A stretch of 64,000 nucleotides of DNA from JASLDZ01 sp964244065 (GTDB lineage: Bacteria; Pseudomonadota; Alphaproteobacteria; Caulobacterales; Caulobacteraceae). The number at the start of each line of letters is the position of its first letter. Position 1 is the first letter of the stretch. The notes below the pieces were generated by a model. The model was not told where the DNA came from. It saw nothing but the letters and a program-made list of their open reading frames with translations, and searched no databases. Of the stretch, positions 43,129-50,771 are shown piece after piece. The position numbers and the translations under genes are program-made. The DNA lies in assembly GCA_964244065.1 (NCBI GenBank), contig CAXTHH010000002.1, positions 124,001 through 188,000 of the forward strand, given 5' to 3'.

Positions 43129-43923
43129 ATGGCCGCCCCCGACGCGACGCCCGCGGACACCGTCGCCCTCGCCGTCTCCGGCGCGCTCGGCCGGATGGGC
43201 CGCGCGGTGGTCGAGGCGGCGGGCGAGGCGCCGGGCGCCCGCCTGGTCGCCCGCTTCGACCGGGAGGACGCCAAGGGGCTGGAGGGCCGGGCCGCGGCGC
43301 TCGCGGCGGCCGACGTGGTGATCGACGTCTCGACGCCCGCGGCGGCGGCGGCCCTCGCCGCCGCCGCCGCGGGGGCGGGCCGGCCGGCCCTGGTGATCGG
43401 GACGACGGGGCTCTCGCCCGAGCAGGAGGCAGCGGTCGCCCGGGCGGCGGAGCGGGTGGCGGTGCTCCGCTCCGGTAACTTCTCCCTGGGGATCAACCTG
43501 CTGCTGGGGCTGGTGGAGCGGGCGGCGCGGGCGCTCGGCCCCGAGGCGTGGGACATCGAGATCTTCGAGGCGCACCACCGCCGCAAGGTGGACGCCCCCT
43601 CGGGCGCCGCGCTGATGCTGGGCGAGGCGGCGGCCCGGGGCCGGGGCGTCGCCCTGGACGCCGTGGCCGACCGGGGCCGCGACGGGATCACCGGGCCGCG
43701 GCGCGAGGGCTCCATCGGCTTCTCCGTGCTGCGGGGCGGCGGCGTCGTGGGCGAGCACGCGGTGACCTTCGCCGCGGAGGACGAGCTGATCACCCTGTCG
43801 CACTCGGCCCGCGACCGGCGGCTGTTCGCGCGCGGGGCGGTGACCGCCGCCCTGTGGCTCGCGGGCCGTCCGCCGGGCCTCTACGGCATGCGGGACGTGC
43901 TGGGGCTGGGGCCGGACGCCTGA
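43129..43923 (+). CDS. dapB: 4-hydroxy-tetrahydrodipicolinate reductase DapB
   Basis: Second reductive step of diaminopimelate/lysine synthesis, also served by the dapF at the window's left end. 264 aa. The NAD(P)H loop is VSGALGRMGRAVVEA, and the catalytic segment EAHHRRKVDAPSGAAL carries the histidine pair and lysine. FSLGINLLL is also typical. The start is ATG 43129 and a short extra N-terminus precedes the Rossmann strand. Confidence 0.96.
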   Translation: MAAPDATPADTVALAVSGALGRMGRAVVEAAGEAPGARLVARFDREDAKGLEGRAAALAAADVVIDVSTPAAAAALAAAAAGAGRPALVIGTTGLSPEQEAAVARAAERVAVLRSGNFSLGINLLLGLVERAARALGPEAWDIEIFEAHHRRKVDAPSGAALMLGEAAARGRGVALDAVADRGRDGITGPRREGSIGFSVLRGGGVVGEHAVTFAAEDELITLSHSARDRRLFARGAVTAALWLAGRPPGLYGMRDVLGLGPDA

Positions 43924-43944
43924 CCTCGGGTCGGCCGGCGGTTC

Positions 43945-44721
43945 TCAGCGGCCGCCGATCTCCGACATCTCGGCGGCGTCCAGGTCGGCGTTGAGGAACA
44001 CGTTCTGGACGTCGTCGTCGTCGTCCAGGGCGTCGACCAGCTTGATCAGCGTGGCCGCGTCGTCGCCGGCCACCGGCGTCTCCGTCTTCGGCCGCCAGAC
44101 GATGGCGGTGGACTTGGGCGCGCCGAAGCGGGCCTCCAGCGCCTCGGCCACGGCGTTCAGGTCCTCGAAGGCGGTGAAGACGGTGTGGACGGGGGCGTAT
44201 TCGTCGTCCGCGTCGGCGGCGTCGTCGCTCTGCACGTCGTCGGCCCCGGCCTCGATGGCCGCCTCCATCACCGCGTCCTCGGAGGCTGCGGCCAGCGGCA
44301 GCTCGATGCGGCCGACCCGGTCGAACATGAAGGTCACCGAGCCGGTCTCGCCCAGCGCCCCGCCGTTCTTGCTGAACAGGGAGCGGACGTTGGCGGCCGC
44401 CCGGTTGCGGTTGTCGGTCAGCACCTCGACGACGAGGCCCACGCCGCCCGGGCCGAAGCCCTCGTAGCGGATCTCCTCGAAGGTGTCGGTCTCGCCGCCG
44501 GCCGCCTTTTTGATGGCGCGCTCGATGTTGTCGCGGGGCATGGACTCCGCCCGGGCGTTGGCGATGGCCAGGCGCAGGCGGGCGTTGGCCGTGGGGTCGG
44601 GCAGGCCGCCCTTGGCCGCGATGGTGATGTCGCGGCTGAGCTTGGAGAACAGCTTGGAGCGCTTCTTGTCCTGCGCGCCCTTGCGGAACTGGATGTTCTT
44701 GAACTTGGAGTGGCCGGCCAT
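43945..44721 (-). CDS. YebC/PmpR-family protein
   Basis: 258-aa protein with the universal MAGHSKFKNIQFRKGAQDKK N-terminus, TANARLRLAIANARAESMPRDN (family core) and a GFGPGGVG loop. Members bind DNA and regulate transcription in some species; recent work on the family also links YebC to translation of difficult peptide stretches. It converges on dapB with 21 nt between stops. An acidic Asp/Glu-rich insert (about 165-178) is notable but common in relatives. Confidence 0.95.
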   Translation of the reverse strand: MAGHSKFKNIQFRKGAQDKKRSKLFSKLSRDITIAAKGGLPDPTANARLRLAIANARAESMPRDNIERAIKKAAGGETDTFEEIRYEGFGPGGVGLVVEVLTDNRNRAAANVRSLFSKNGGALGETGSVTFMFDRVGRIELPLAAASEDAVMEAAIEAGADDVQSDDAADADDEYAPVHTVFTAFEDLNAVAEALEARFGAPKSTAIVWRPKTETPVAGDDAATLIKLVDALDDDDDVQNVFLNADLDAAEMSEIGGR

Positions 44722-44861
44722 GCGCGCCCGTTCTGGTGGGTGTCGTCGGGAGTGGCGCGCCTTCTAGCGCCCGGGCCGCGCCCGCGCCAACCGGCGCGGA
44801 ACCCGGGCCCACCTGAGCTGTTCCGGCGGGGACCTGTCGACCACGGGGAGCGAGGCCCTCC

Positions 44862-45125
44862 ATGACCAGCTACGCCCCCGACCTCGCGCCCGAGCTGAAC
44901 CCCCGGGTGGTGCGCTGGCTGCCCGCGCACCGCACGGGCGAGAGGGGCGACCACGGCGGCTACCTCAGCTGGACGGGGCTGGCCGTGGCGCTCGTCGCCG
45001 CCGGCGCGGTGGCGGCGACGGCGGTGGCGATCGCGGCGCTCGTGCAGCACAGGGAGGCTCGCTTCCGCCTCCTGTCGCCCCCGCGCGAGCGCCTGCGCCT
45101 GGGCCTGCGCCGCCGCCCGTTCTGA
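44862..45125 (+). CDS. Small single-pass membrane protein, putative
   Basis: 87 aa: a polar N-terminus, one hydrophobic helix (GLAVALVAAGAVAATAVAIA, about 38-60), then an arginine-rich C-terminus (RERLRLGLRRRPF). By the positive-inside rule the C-terminus faces the cytoplasm. A GAGG motif lies 8 nt upstream of ATG 44862. No family recognised; it could be spurious, since high GC makes open frames common. Confidence 0.5.
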   Translation: MTSYAPDLAPELNPRVVRWLPAHRTGERGDHGGYLSWTGLAVALVAAGAVAATAVAIAALVQHREARFRLLSPPRERLRLGLRRRPF

Positions 45126-45131
45126 CGCCCC

Positions 45132-45272
45132 TCTCCCTCCCCCTTGTGGGGAGGGGGGACCAGGCGAAGCCTGGTGGGTGGGGGGCTGCGGGCACACCGT
45201 CGAATGTCGAGCGGGGGGACCCCCACCCACCCCGCTTCGCGCGGTCCCCCCTCCCCACAAGGGGGAGGGAGA
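45132..45272. repeat. Long perfect-arm inverted repeat (R2-like variant)
   Basis: Outer arms of 30 nt are exact complements (left arm begins TCTCCCTCCCCCTTGTGGGG), with inner hairpins CCAGGCGAAGCCTGG and GCGAAG-type loops. It lies between a putative small gene and the YmdB-type gene, where it could act as a bidirectional terminator. Confidence 0.85.
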
Positions 45273-45275
45273 AGG

Positions 45276-46121
45276 TCAGCCCGCCGCCTTGAGCGCGGGC
45301 GTCGGCTGCGGCATGGCGGGGCTGAGGCGGCCGCCGACGCGGATCGGCTCCACCCTCAGCGCCAGGCCGGTGCGGTCGTCGGTCTCCACGTACACGCCGC
45401 ACACGGTGGCGGGCCCCGTCGCCGGCGTGTTCCGCGCGCCGGGCAGGCGGGTGGCGAAGCGGCGGACCGGCTCGGTCTTCTCCATGCCGATTACGCTGTC
45501 GTAGTCGCAGCAGCCGCCGGCGTCGGTCTGATAGGCCGTCCCGCCCGGCAGCACCTGGGCGTCGGCGGTCGGCACGTGGGTGTGCGTGCCCACCACCAGG
45601 GAGGCGCGGCCGTCGCAGAAATGGCCCATGGCCATCTTCTCCGAGGTGATCTCGGCGTGCATGTCCACGATGGCGGCGTCGGCGACCTGGCCGAGCGGCG
45701 CGGCCTCCAGCTCGCGGTCCACCGCGGCGAAGGGGTCGTCCAGGCTGTCCATGTGCACGCGGCCGAGCACGTTCATCACCAGCACCCGCCGGCCGCCCGG
45801 CGCCTCGTAGAGGTTGGCGCCCCGGCCGGGGGCGCGGCTGTGGGGCGGGAAGTTGACGGGCCGTAGGATGCGCGGCTCCCGCTCGATGTGGGTCAGCATC
45901 TCGCGCTGGTCCCAGCTGTGGTTGCCGAGGGTGAGCACGTCGGCCCCGGCGTCGAGCAGCTCGTCGGCGATGCGGGCGGTCAGGCCGAAGCCGCCGGCGG
46001 CGTTCTCGGCGTTCACCACCACGAACTCGAGCCCCAGGGTGCGGCGCAGGGCGGGCAGGTGGCTGGCGACGCCCTCGCGGCCCGAGGAGCCGATCACGTC
46101 GCCGAAGAAGGCCAGGCGCAT
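45276..46121 (-). CDS. YmdB-type metallophosphoesterase (TIGR00282)
   Basis: 281-aa calcineurin-like phosphoesterase. The metal-binding motifs are FFGDVIGSSGRE, VVNAENAAGGFG, LTLGNHSWDQ, DMHAEITSEKMAMG and VVGTHTHVPTAD. In Bacillus, YmdB hydrolyses 2',3'- and 3',5'-cyclic nucleotides and affects biofilm. It lies 8 nt downstream of the 5-FCL gene on the same strand; the pairing of the two is common in Alphaproteobacteria. A two-cysteine stretch (AGGCCDYD) near 200 replaces the more usual GM/TG. Confidence 0.92.
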   Translation of the reverse strand: MRLAFFGDVIGSSGREGVASHLPALRRTLGLEFVVVNAENAAGGFGLTARIADELLDAGADVLTLGNHSWDQREMLTHIEREPRILRPVNFPPHSRAPGRGANLYEAPGGRRVLVMNVLGRVHMDSLDDPFAAVDRELEAAPLGQVADAAIVDMHAEITSEKMAMGHFCDGRASLVVGTHTHVPTADAQVLPGGTAYQTDAGGCCDYDSVIGMEKTEPVRRFATRLPGARNTPATGPATVCGVYVETDDRTGLALRVEPIRVGGRLSPAMPQPTPALKAAG

Positions 46122-46129
46122 CCGCGCTC

Positions 46130-46708
46130 CTAACTCGTGGAGACCGGGATGTAGGCGCGCTCGGTCAGAATCCCATGCAGCGGGTGGTCGTGGGGTTCGA
46201 CGGGCAGCCGCTCCACCTCCTGCGCGGCGTAGGCGAGGCCGAGGACGCGGAACCCCGGCCGGACGGCGAGGGCGGGCAGGGTGCGGTCGTAGTGCCCCGC
46301 GCCGTAGCCGAGGCGCGCCCCCGTGCGGTCGAAGGCCAGCAGGGGTGCGAGGACGAGGTCGGGCTCCACCACCGGCGCGTCCGGCGGCGGTTCGCGCACG
46401 CCGAAGCCCGAGGGCGCCGGCGAGAGCGCGTCCTCCGCGCGCAGCAGGCGGAAGGCGAGGGGCAGGTCCGAACCCTTCGGCGGCGTGGCGGGCAGGGCGA
46501 GGCGCGCGCCCGCCTCGGCCAGGCGGCGCATCAGCGGGCGCGGGTCGATCTCCGTGCGGAACGGGTGGTAGCCGGCGACCACCGCGCCCGCCGCAGGGGC
46601 ATGTTCTGCGGGAAACATCGCCGCCAGCCGCTCGCCCGCGTCCGGGTCGGCGGCGTGCGCCCGCGCCCGGCGGTCGGCGGCCTGGGCCCGGAGCTCCGCC
46701 TTGCTCAC
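46130..46708 (-). CDS. 5-formyltetrahydrofolate cyclo-ligase
   Basis: 192 aa. Converts 5-formyl-THF to 5,10-methenyl-THF with ATP. The signature region is LAPLLAFDRTGARLGYGAGHYDRTL, preceded by the basic N-terminal helix SKAELRAQAADRRAR. The start is GTG 46708 overlapping the stop of an upstream small membrane protein gene. A gene of this type next to a probable 6S RNA matches a widespread bacterial linkage. Confidence 0.92.
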   Translation of the reverse strand: MSKAELRAQAADRRARAHAADPDAGERLAAMFPAEHAPAAGAVVAGYHPFRTEIDPRPLMRRLAEAGARLALPATPPKGSDLPLAFRLLRAEDALSPAPSGFGVREPPPDAPVVEPDLVLAPLLAFDRTGARLGYGAGHYDRTLPALAVRPGFRVLGLAYAAQEVERLPVEPHDHPLHGILTERAYIPVSTS

Positions 46709-46953
46709 CGGCCCCCCGGTCCTGGCCGGTCCAGGCGCGCGTTGTGGCGCAGCACGCCGGCCACGTGCCAGGCCCAGGCGAGGGCGACGGAGAGCAGCAG
46801 CAGGCGGAAGACCCAGACGGGCAGGGCCAGCGCGTAGGCGACGGCCGTGCCTACCGCCCACAGGACGACCAGGGCCAGCCCCAGCCGCCAGGAGAACCGC
46901 CGCCGGGCGGTGGAGGGTGGCGGCGCCGCGAAGAGCCGTGGAGGCGAGTTCAA
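46705..46953 (-). CDS. Small two-helix membrane protein upstream of the 5-FCL gene
   Basis: 82 aa from TTG 46953: a basic, proline-rich N-terminus (PRLFAAPPPSTARRRF), then two close hydrophobic helices (GLALVVLWAVGTAVAYALAL and VWVFRLLLLSVALAWAWHVA). Its stop overlaps the next GTG (GTGA). The start is uncertain because the purine-rich GAGGGGA is too near the TTG. It begins just after the probable 6S RNA. No family recognised. Confidence 0.6.
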   Translation of the reverse strand: MNSPPRLFAAPPPSTARRRFSWRLGLALVVLWAVGTAVAYALALPVWVFRLLLLSVALAWAWHVAGVLRHNARLDRPGPGGR

Positions 46954-46960
46954 TCCCCTC

Positions 46961-47105
46961 GGACCTGGCGTACCAGGTGGGAGCCGTGTGCCCGGGCCCA
47001 CGAGCCCGGCCAGGGACAGCCCCCGAGTGAGGTGATTAAGGTCCCCGGGATGTGAAGCCTCCGACGAGAGCCGCAGCAAGACCCGCCGATCCCCAAGGTA
47101 GGTCC
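46961..47105 (-). ncRNA. ssrS: Probable 6S RNA (SsrS)
   Basis: 145-nt segment between hemJ and the small gene before the 5-FCL. Read on the minus strand it opens GGACCUACCUUGGGG and ends CACCUGGUACGCCAGGUCC, with GGACCU/AGGUCC able to close the molecule. In between are CACAUCCCGGGGACCUUAAU and CUCACUCGGGGGCUGUCCCU, arm sequences I recall from alphaproteobacterial 6S RNAs, and a GGCCGGGCUC/GGGCCCGGGC terminal hairpin. The location before a 5-FCL gene is the classic 6S setting. The ends are approximate, and the call rests on memory of the family plus context. Confidence 0.55.
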
Positions 47106-47125
47106 GCGCAGGCCCCGGCTCAAGC

Positions 47126-47599
47126 TCAGCGGCCGCCGAACTCGGTGGTCACCGCCAGCACCATGAAGATGGCGGCCAGGAAGGGCAGCTCGTTCACCGC
47201 CCGCCAGAACTTGGCGGACCGGGTGCTCACGCCCGCGGCGATGCGCTTGCGGCTGGCGGCCAGGTAGCCGTGCCAGCCCAGGAGGAAGAGGACGCCGGCG
47301 AACTTCACGCCCATCCACGGCGAGCCGAGCCAGGCCGTGTCGCGGAACCCGGCGCTGCGCGTCCAGATCAGGCCGAGGCCGAGGACCAGCGCCAGAGCCA
47401 TGGCGGGGTTCAGGATGATGCGCAGCAGCTTGGTCTGCCAGCCGCGCAGCAGCGCCTGCATCTCGCCCCGCAGCGGCTCGGGCTTGCCCTGCTGCTCGGC
47501 GTCGTAGGCGTAGAGCCGCGGGAGGAAGAGCAGGCCCGCCATCCAGGCGATCACCGCCAGGATGTGCAGCCCGCGCAGCCAGTCGTAGGTCGAACCCAT
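47126..47599 (-). CDS. hemJ: Protoporphyrinogen oxidase HemJ
   Basis: 157-aa integral membrane protein of the HemJ (UPF0093) family, the usual protoporphyrinogen IX oxidase in Alphaproteobacteria. YDWLRGLHILAVIAWMAGLL has the conserved heme-binding-region histidine, PRLYAYDAE follows, and there are four membrane helices. LGSPWMGVKFAGVLFLLGWH and FWRAVNELPFLAAIFMVLAV are typical. The ATG 47599 overlaps the hemH stop (TGATG-type overlap). Confidence 0.94.
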   Translation of the reverse strand: MGSTYDWLRGLHILAVIAWMAGLLFLPRLYAYDAEQQGKPEPLRGEMQALLRGWQTKLLRIILNPAMALALVLGLGLIWTRSAGFRDTAWLGSPWMGVKFAGVLFLLGWHGYLAASRKRIAAGVSTRSAKFWRAVNELPFLAAIFMVLAVTTEFGGR

Positions 47600-48825
47600 C
47601 ACGGTCTCCGCTCCTCCCCGCGCAGGCGGGGATCTCCGTCCGCCTTCGCGACGCCCTGGTTCTTCTCCGGCCCGAGATCCCCGCCTTCGCGGGGAGGAGC
47701 GGAAGGAGGCGGGGCGGGCCCGTCCGCTGGGCAGCGGCGCCACCGGGCGGGGCAGATGCGCGCGCCGTCAAAGCTCTCCACCCCGTCCGGCCGCTCGAGC
47801 GCGCGGGCGACCATGGCGGCCAGGCCGGCGATGAAATCGCGCTGCACGCTGACGGTGGGCGCGCGCAGGTAGTGCGGGGCGTTCATGTGCGCGGCCAGTT
47901 CGGCGTACTCGCGGTCGAGCTCCACCAGCGTCTCCACGTGCTCGGAGACGAAGGCGATGGGGGCCAGGATCACGCCCAGCCCGTCCTTCACCGCCGCCTC
48001 CACGGCCTCGGGCGTCGGGGGGCCGATCCACTTCAGCGGGCCCACGCGGCTCTGGTAGCAGACGCGCCAGTCGAGCGGCCCGTCCCAGCGGTCGGCCAGG
48101 CGGGCGGCCACGGCGGCGGACGTGCGCTCCACCTGCCACTGGTAGGGGTCGCCCCCCTCGATGATCTTCTCCGGCAGGCCGTGGGCGGAGAACAGCAGGC
48201 GGATGTCCCTGGGCCGGCCCGCCGCGTCCCACACCGCCTCGATATTGCGGGCGTAGCCCTCGACCAGCCCCTCAAGCTCGGGCCAGCAGCAGATGGTGCG
48301 GACGCGGCCGGGGCCGCGGTAGCTCTTGGCCCACAGCTTCAGCGACGAGCCCGAGGTGGTGGTCGAGAACTGCGGGTAGAGCGGCAGCAGCACCACCTCG
48401 TCGGGGCCCCACTCGGCCACCGTGAGGGTCGTCTCCTCGGTGAACGGCTTCCAGTAGCGCATGGCGATGAAGGCGCGCACCTCGTCCCCGCCCTCGGCGG
48501 CGACCGCCTCCAGCGCCAGAGCCTGCGCCTCCGTCTCGCGCAGCAGGGGGCTGGCCCCGCCCATGAGCGCGTAGTTGGCGCTGGCCTCGGCGTTGCGCCG
48601 GCTGGAGATCAGGGCGGCCAGCAGCGGCCGGGCGGGCCAGGGCAGGCCGATGATGGCCGGGTCGTTGAACAGGTTGAACAGGAAGGGCCGCACCGCCTCC
48701 AGGCTGTCGGGCCCGCCCAGGTTGAACAGGACCACCGCGACCCGTCTGCGCGCTCCCGAGCAGCCGGCGGCGCTCACGGGCGGGACCCCGGCGGCGGTCG
48801 GAGGCGCGGCGGCGGCGGAAGGCAT
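47599..48825 (-). CDS. hemH: Ferrochelatase HemH with a repeat-encoded C-terminal extension
   Basis: Inserts ferrous iron into protoporphyrin IX, the last haem step. 408 aa. Key residues are H215 in LLFSAHGLPEKII and E296 near FVSEHVETLVELD; PHYLRAPT and the ICPARWRRCP tail are also typical. The family normally ends near residue 368. Here residues 375-406 are the translation of an R4 palindromic repeat (47608-47702), and the stop overlaps the hemJ start. The start is ATG 48825 with an Ala/Pro-rich N-terminal segment of about 25 residues. Confidence 0.94.
   Translation of the reverse strand: MPSAAAAPPTAAGVPPVSAAGCSGARRRVAVVLFNLGGPDSLEAVRPFLFNLFNDPAIIGLPWPARPLLAALISSRRNAEASANYALMGGASPLLRETEAQALALEAVAAEGGDEVRAFIAMRYWKPFTEETTLTVAEWGPDEVVLLPLYPQFSTTTSGSSLKLWAKSYRGPGRVRTICCWPELEGLVEGYARNIEAVWDAAGRPRDIRLLFSAHGLPEKIIEGGDPYQWQVERTSAAVAARLADRWDGPLDWRVCYQSRVGPLKWIGPPTPEAVEAAVKDGLGVILAPIAFVSEHVETLVELDREYAELAAHMNAPHYLRAPTVSVQRDFIAGLAAMVARALERPDGVESFDGARICPARWRRCPADGPAPPPSAPPREGGDLGPEKNQGVAKADGDPRLRGEERRP
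47608..47702. repeat. R4 inverted repeat, copy inside the hemH 3' end
   Basis: 95 nt with 29-nt arms that are near-complements: CCGCTCCTCCCCGCGCAGGC at one end, GCCTTCGCGGGGAGGAGCGG at the other, and GGGGATCTC/GAGATCCCC inside. It is read in frame as HemH residues 375-406. Other copies: 54255-54349 and 58932-59025. Confidence 0.88.
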
Positions 48826-49306
48826 GCCGCCTTAGACCCCAGCGCCTCGGCGACCTCAAGCGGTCGCCGCCCCGGCCGCCTCGCCTCTCTCCTATCTCGA
48901 AGAGAGACTCTTCTGGATGAAGACTCTGGAACGGGGGACGGCGGGGACCGCCGCACCCCCGTTCCGCCCCGGCGCCTGTGGTCGTTCACACCTCGTTAAC
49001 CCTTTGCCGATGCCGTCCCGTGCTGTGGACGAGGGTTAACGAACCCTTAACGCCCCTGGCCCTGGGCGCGTCGAGGCGCGGTGGAAGACGGGGCGGGGTG
49101 CGCGCGGACGCGCAGCGGCGGGCGCCGCGCCATCCCCGCCGGGGGCGCGCACCCCGGCCGCCGGGCGCCGGGCGCACCGGGCGGCTTGGCGGAGGGCCCG
49201 GGATGCGCTTTGCTCCGATCCCGTCCACAGGCGCCCCGCCCGGATCCCCCCCGATCCGTCCCAAGCCGGCGTGTCGCACCCCCGCCCCGAACCTGGCCGC
49301 CGCCGC
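48826..49306. other. Candidate chromosomal replication origin (oriC)
   Basis: 481-nt gene-free gap between hemH (leftward) and the ppsR gene (rightward). In Caulobacter and Rickettsia the origin lies at exactly this junction (hemE/hemH side against the RP001/DUF299 gene). The gap holds a perfect TTAA-N7-TTAA CtrA site and an extra GTTAACCC half-site (48996). Candidate DnaA-like sequences are TGTGGACGA (49024), TGTGGTCGT (48977) and GTCCACA (49223). Two GANTC sites (48906, 48922) lie beside a GAAGAG-AGA-CTCTTC inverted repeat. This stretch is richer in A+T than the surroundings. No exact DnaA box is seen. Confidence 0.68.
49036..49050. promoter_or_regulatory. CtrA-type binding site TTAA-N7-TTAA
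   Basis: The sequence TTAACGAACCCTTAA matches the full CtrA box exactly. It lies beside TGTGGACGA (49024-49032) in the putative origin. TTAA is rare at this GC content, so two full half-sites at the right spacing are unlikely by chance. In Caulobacter CtrA bound to such sites represses replication initiation in swarmer cells. Confidence 0.72.
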
Positions 49307-50173
49307 ATGAGCGCCCCGCGCTTCTCGACCTACTTCCACGTGCACCTGGTGTCGGACTCCACCGGCGACACCCTGGCGGCCATGGCGCGCGCGGTGGTGG
49401 CGCGCTTCCACGCGGTGGCCCCGATCGAGCACGCCTACCCCCTGGTCCGCTCACCCCGGCAGATGGAGCGCGTGCTGGCCGAGGTGGAGGACGCCCCGGG
49501 CGTGGTGGTTCACACCATCGTCGACCGCGAGCTGCGCGGGATGCTGGAGGCCGGCTGCCGCGAGCTGGACGCCCCCTGCATCGCCGCGCTGGACCCCATG
49601 ACCGCCGCCCTCGGCCGCTACCTGGGCGCCCAGCTCTCCAGCCGCGTGGGGGCGCAGCACGCGCTGGACGCCGACTACTTCCACCGGATCGAGACGCTGG
49701 ACTTCGCCATCGCCCACGACGACGGGCACGGCGCCCGCGACCTGGCCAAGGCCGACGTGGTGCTGGTGGGGGTGAGCCGCACCTCCAAGACGCCCACCTG
49801 CATCTACCTGGCCCACCGGGGCGTGCGGGCCGCCAACGTGCCGCTGGTGCCCGGCCAGCCGCATCCGCCGGCGCTGGAGACGCTGGAGGGGCCGCTGGTG
49901 GTGGGCCTGCTGGTCTCGCCCGAGCGGCTGGTGCAGGTGCGCCGCAACCGCCTCACCACGCTGAGCGAGCGCCGGGAGACCAGCTATGTGGAGGCCGACT
50001 CGGTGCGCGAGGAGATCGTGCGCGCCCGCCGCCTGTTCGAGCGCCGGGGCTGGCCCGTGATCGACGTCAGCCGCCGCTCCGTGGAGGAGACCGCCGCCGC
50101 CGTGCTGAACCTGCTCAACGCCAAGCGCGGCGCCAACGTGACGCCCACCGGCGTCGCGTCCCGCCCGGCGTGA
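49307..50173 (+). CDS. Kinase-pyrophosphorylase (DUF299, PPDK/PEP synthase regulator)
   Basis: 288-aa bifunctional serine/threonine kinase and phosphorylase of the DUF299 family. It controls pyruvate phosphate dikinase or PEP synthase by phosphorylating an active-site threonine. YFHVHLVSDSTGDT at the start, the P-loop-like VLVGVSRTSKTPTCIYLA and VPLVPGQPHPP are hallmarks. The start is ATG 49307; a GTG at 49271 is also in frame. It is the first gene on the right of the origin, as RP001-type genes are in other Alphaproteobacteria. Confidence 0.93.
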   Translation: MSAPRFSTYFHVHLVSDSTGDTLAAMARAVVARFHAVAPIEHAYPLVRSPRQMERVLAEVEDAPGVVVHTIVDRELRGMLEAGCRELDAPCIAALDPMTAALGRYLGAQLSSRVGAQHALDADYFHRIETLDFAIAHDDGHGARDLAKADVVLVGVSRTSKTPTCIYLAHRGVRAANVPLVPGQPHPPALETLEGPLVVGLLVSPERLVQVRRNRLTTLSERRETSYVEADSVREEIVRARRLFERRGWPVIDVSRRSVEETAAAVLNLLNAKRGANVTPTGVASRPA

Positions 50174-50183
50174 TCGGGCCCGC

Positions 50184-50771
50184 ATGATCACCCTCGCGTC
50201 CACCAGCGCCAGCCGCGCCGCCCTGCTCACCGCCGCCGGCGTGGACTTCGAGGCGGTCGCGCCGGGCGTGGACGAGGAGGCGGTCAAGGCCGGGCTCCTG
50301 GCCGAGGGCGCCCGGCCGCGCGAGGTGGCCGACGCGCTTGCCGAGCTGAAGGCGGTCCGCGTCTCCGCCCGGCGCCCCGGCCTGGTGGTCGGCGGCGACA
50401 CCACGATGGAGCTGGACGGCGCCCTCCACGACAAGGCGGCGACGCTGGAGGAGGCCCGCGACCGCCTCCTGCAGATGCGCGGGAAGACGCATGCCCTGCA
50501 CTCGGCCGTGGTGGTGGCCGAGGCGGGCCGGCCGGTGTGGAGGGAGGTGAGGACCGCCAAGCTCACCGTGCGCCCCTTCGGCGACGCCTTCCTGGCGCGC
50601 TACATGGCCGAGGCCGGGGCGGCGCTGACCGGCTCGGTCGGCGGCTACTGGTACGAGGGGCTGGGCGTGCAGCTGTTCTCACATGTGGAGGGGGACCACT
50701 TCACCATCCTGGGCCTGCCGATGCTGGGCCTGCTCGATTTCCTGCGCCTCCGCGGCGAGCTGCCCCAGTGA
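50184..50771 (+). CDS. maf: Maf family nucleotide pyrophosphatase
   Basis: 195 aa. Hydrolyses non-canonical or modified nucleoside triphosphates. LASTSASRAALL is the Maf signature, VVGGDTTMELDG carries the conserved aspartate, and GGYWYEGLGVQLFSHVEGDH with FTILGLPM is the C-terminal family block. It is 10 nt after the DUF299 gene. Its stop overlaps the aroE GTG. Confidence 0.93.
   Translation: MITLASTSASRAALLTAAGVDFEAVAPGVDEEAVKAGLLAEGARPREVADALAELKAVRVSARRPGLVVGGDTTMELDGALHDKAATLEEARDRLLQMRGKTHALHSAVVVAEAGRPVWREVRTAKLTVRPFGDAFLARYMAEAGAALTGSVGGYWYEGLGVQLFSHVEGDHFTILGLPMLGLLDFLRLRGELPQ

Noticed and set aside
49333..49345. CACGTG-containing sequences (for example in the DUF299 gene and several others) as parS
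   Set aside because: They share only the central hexamer. The flanking TGTT...AACA positions do not match.
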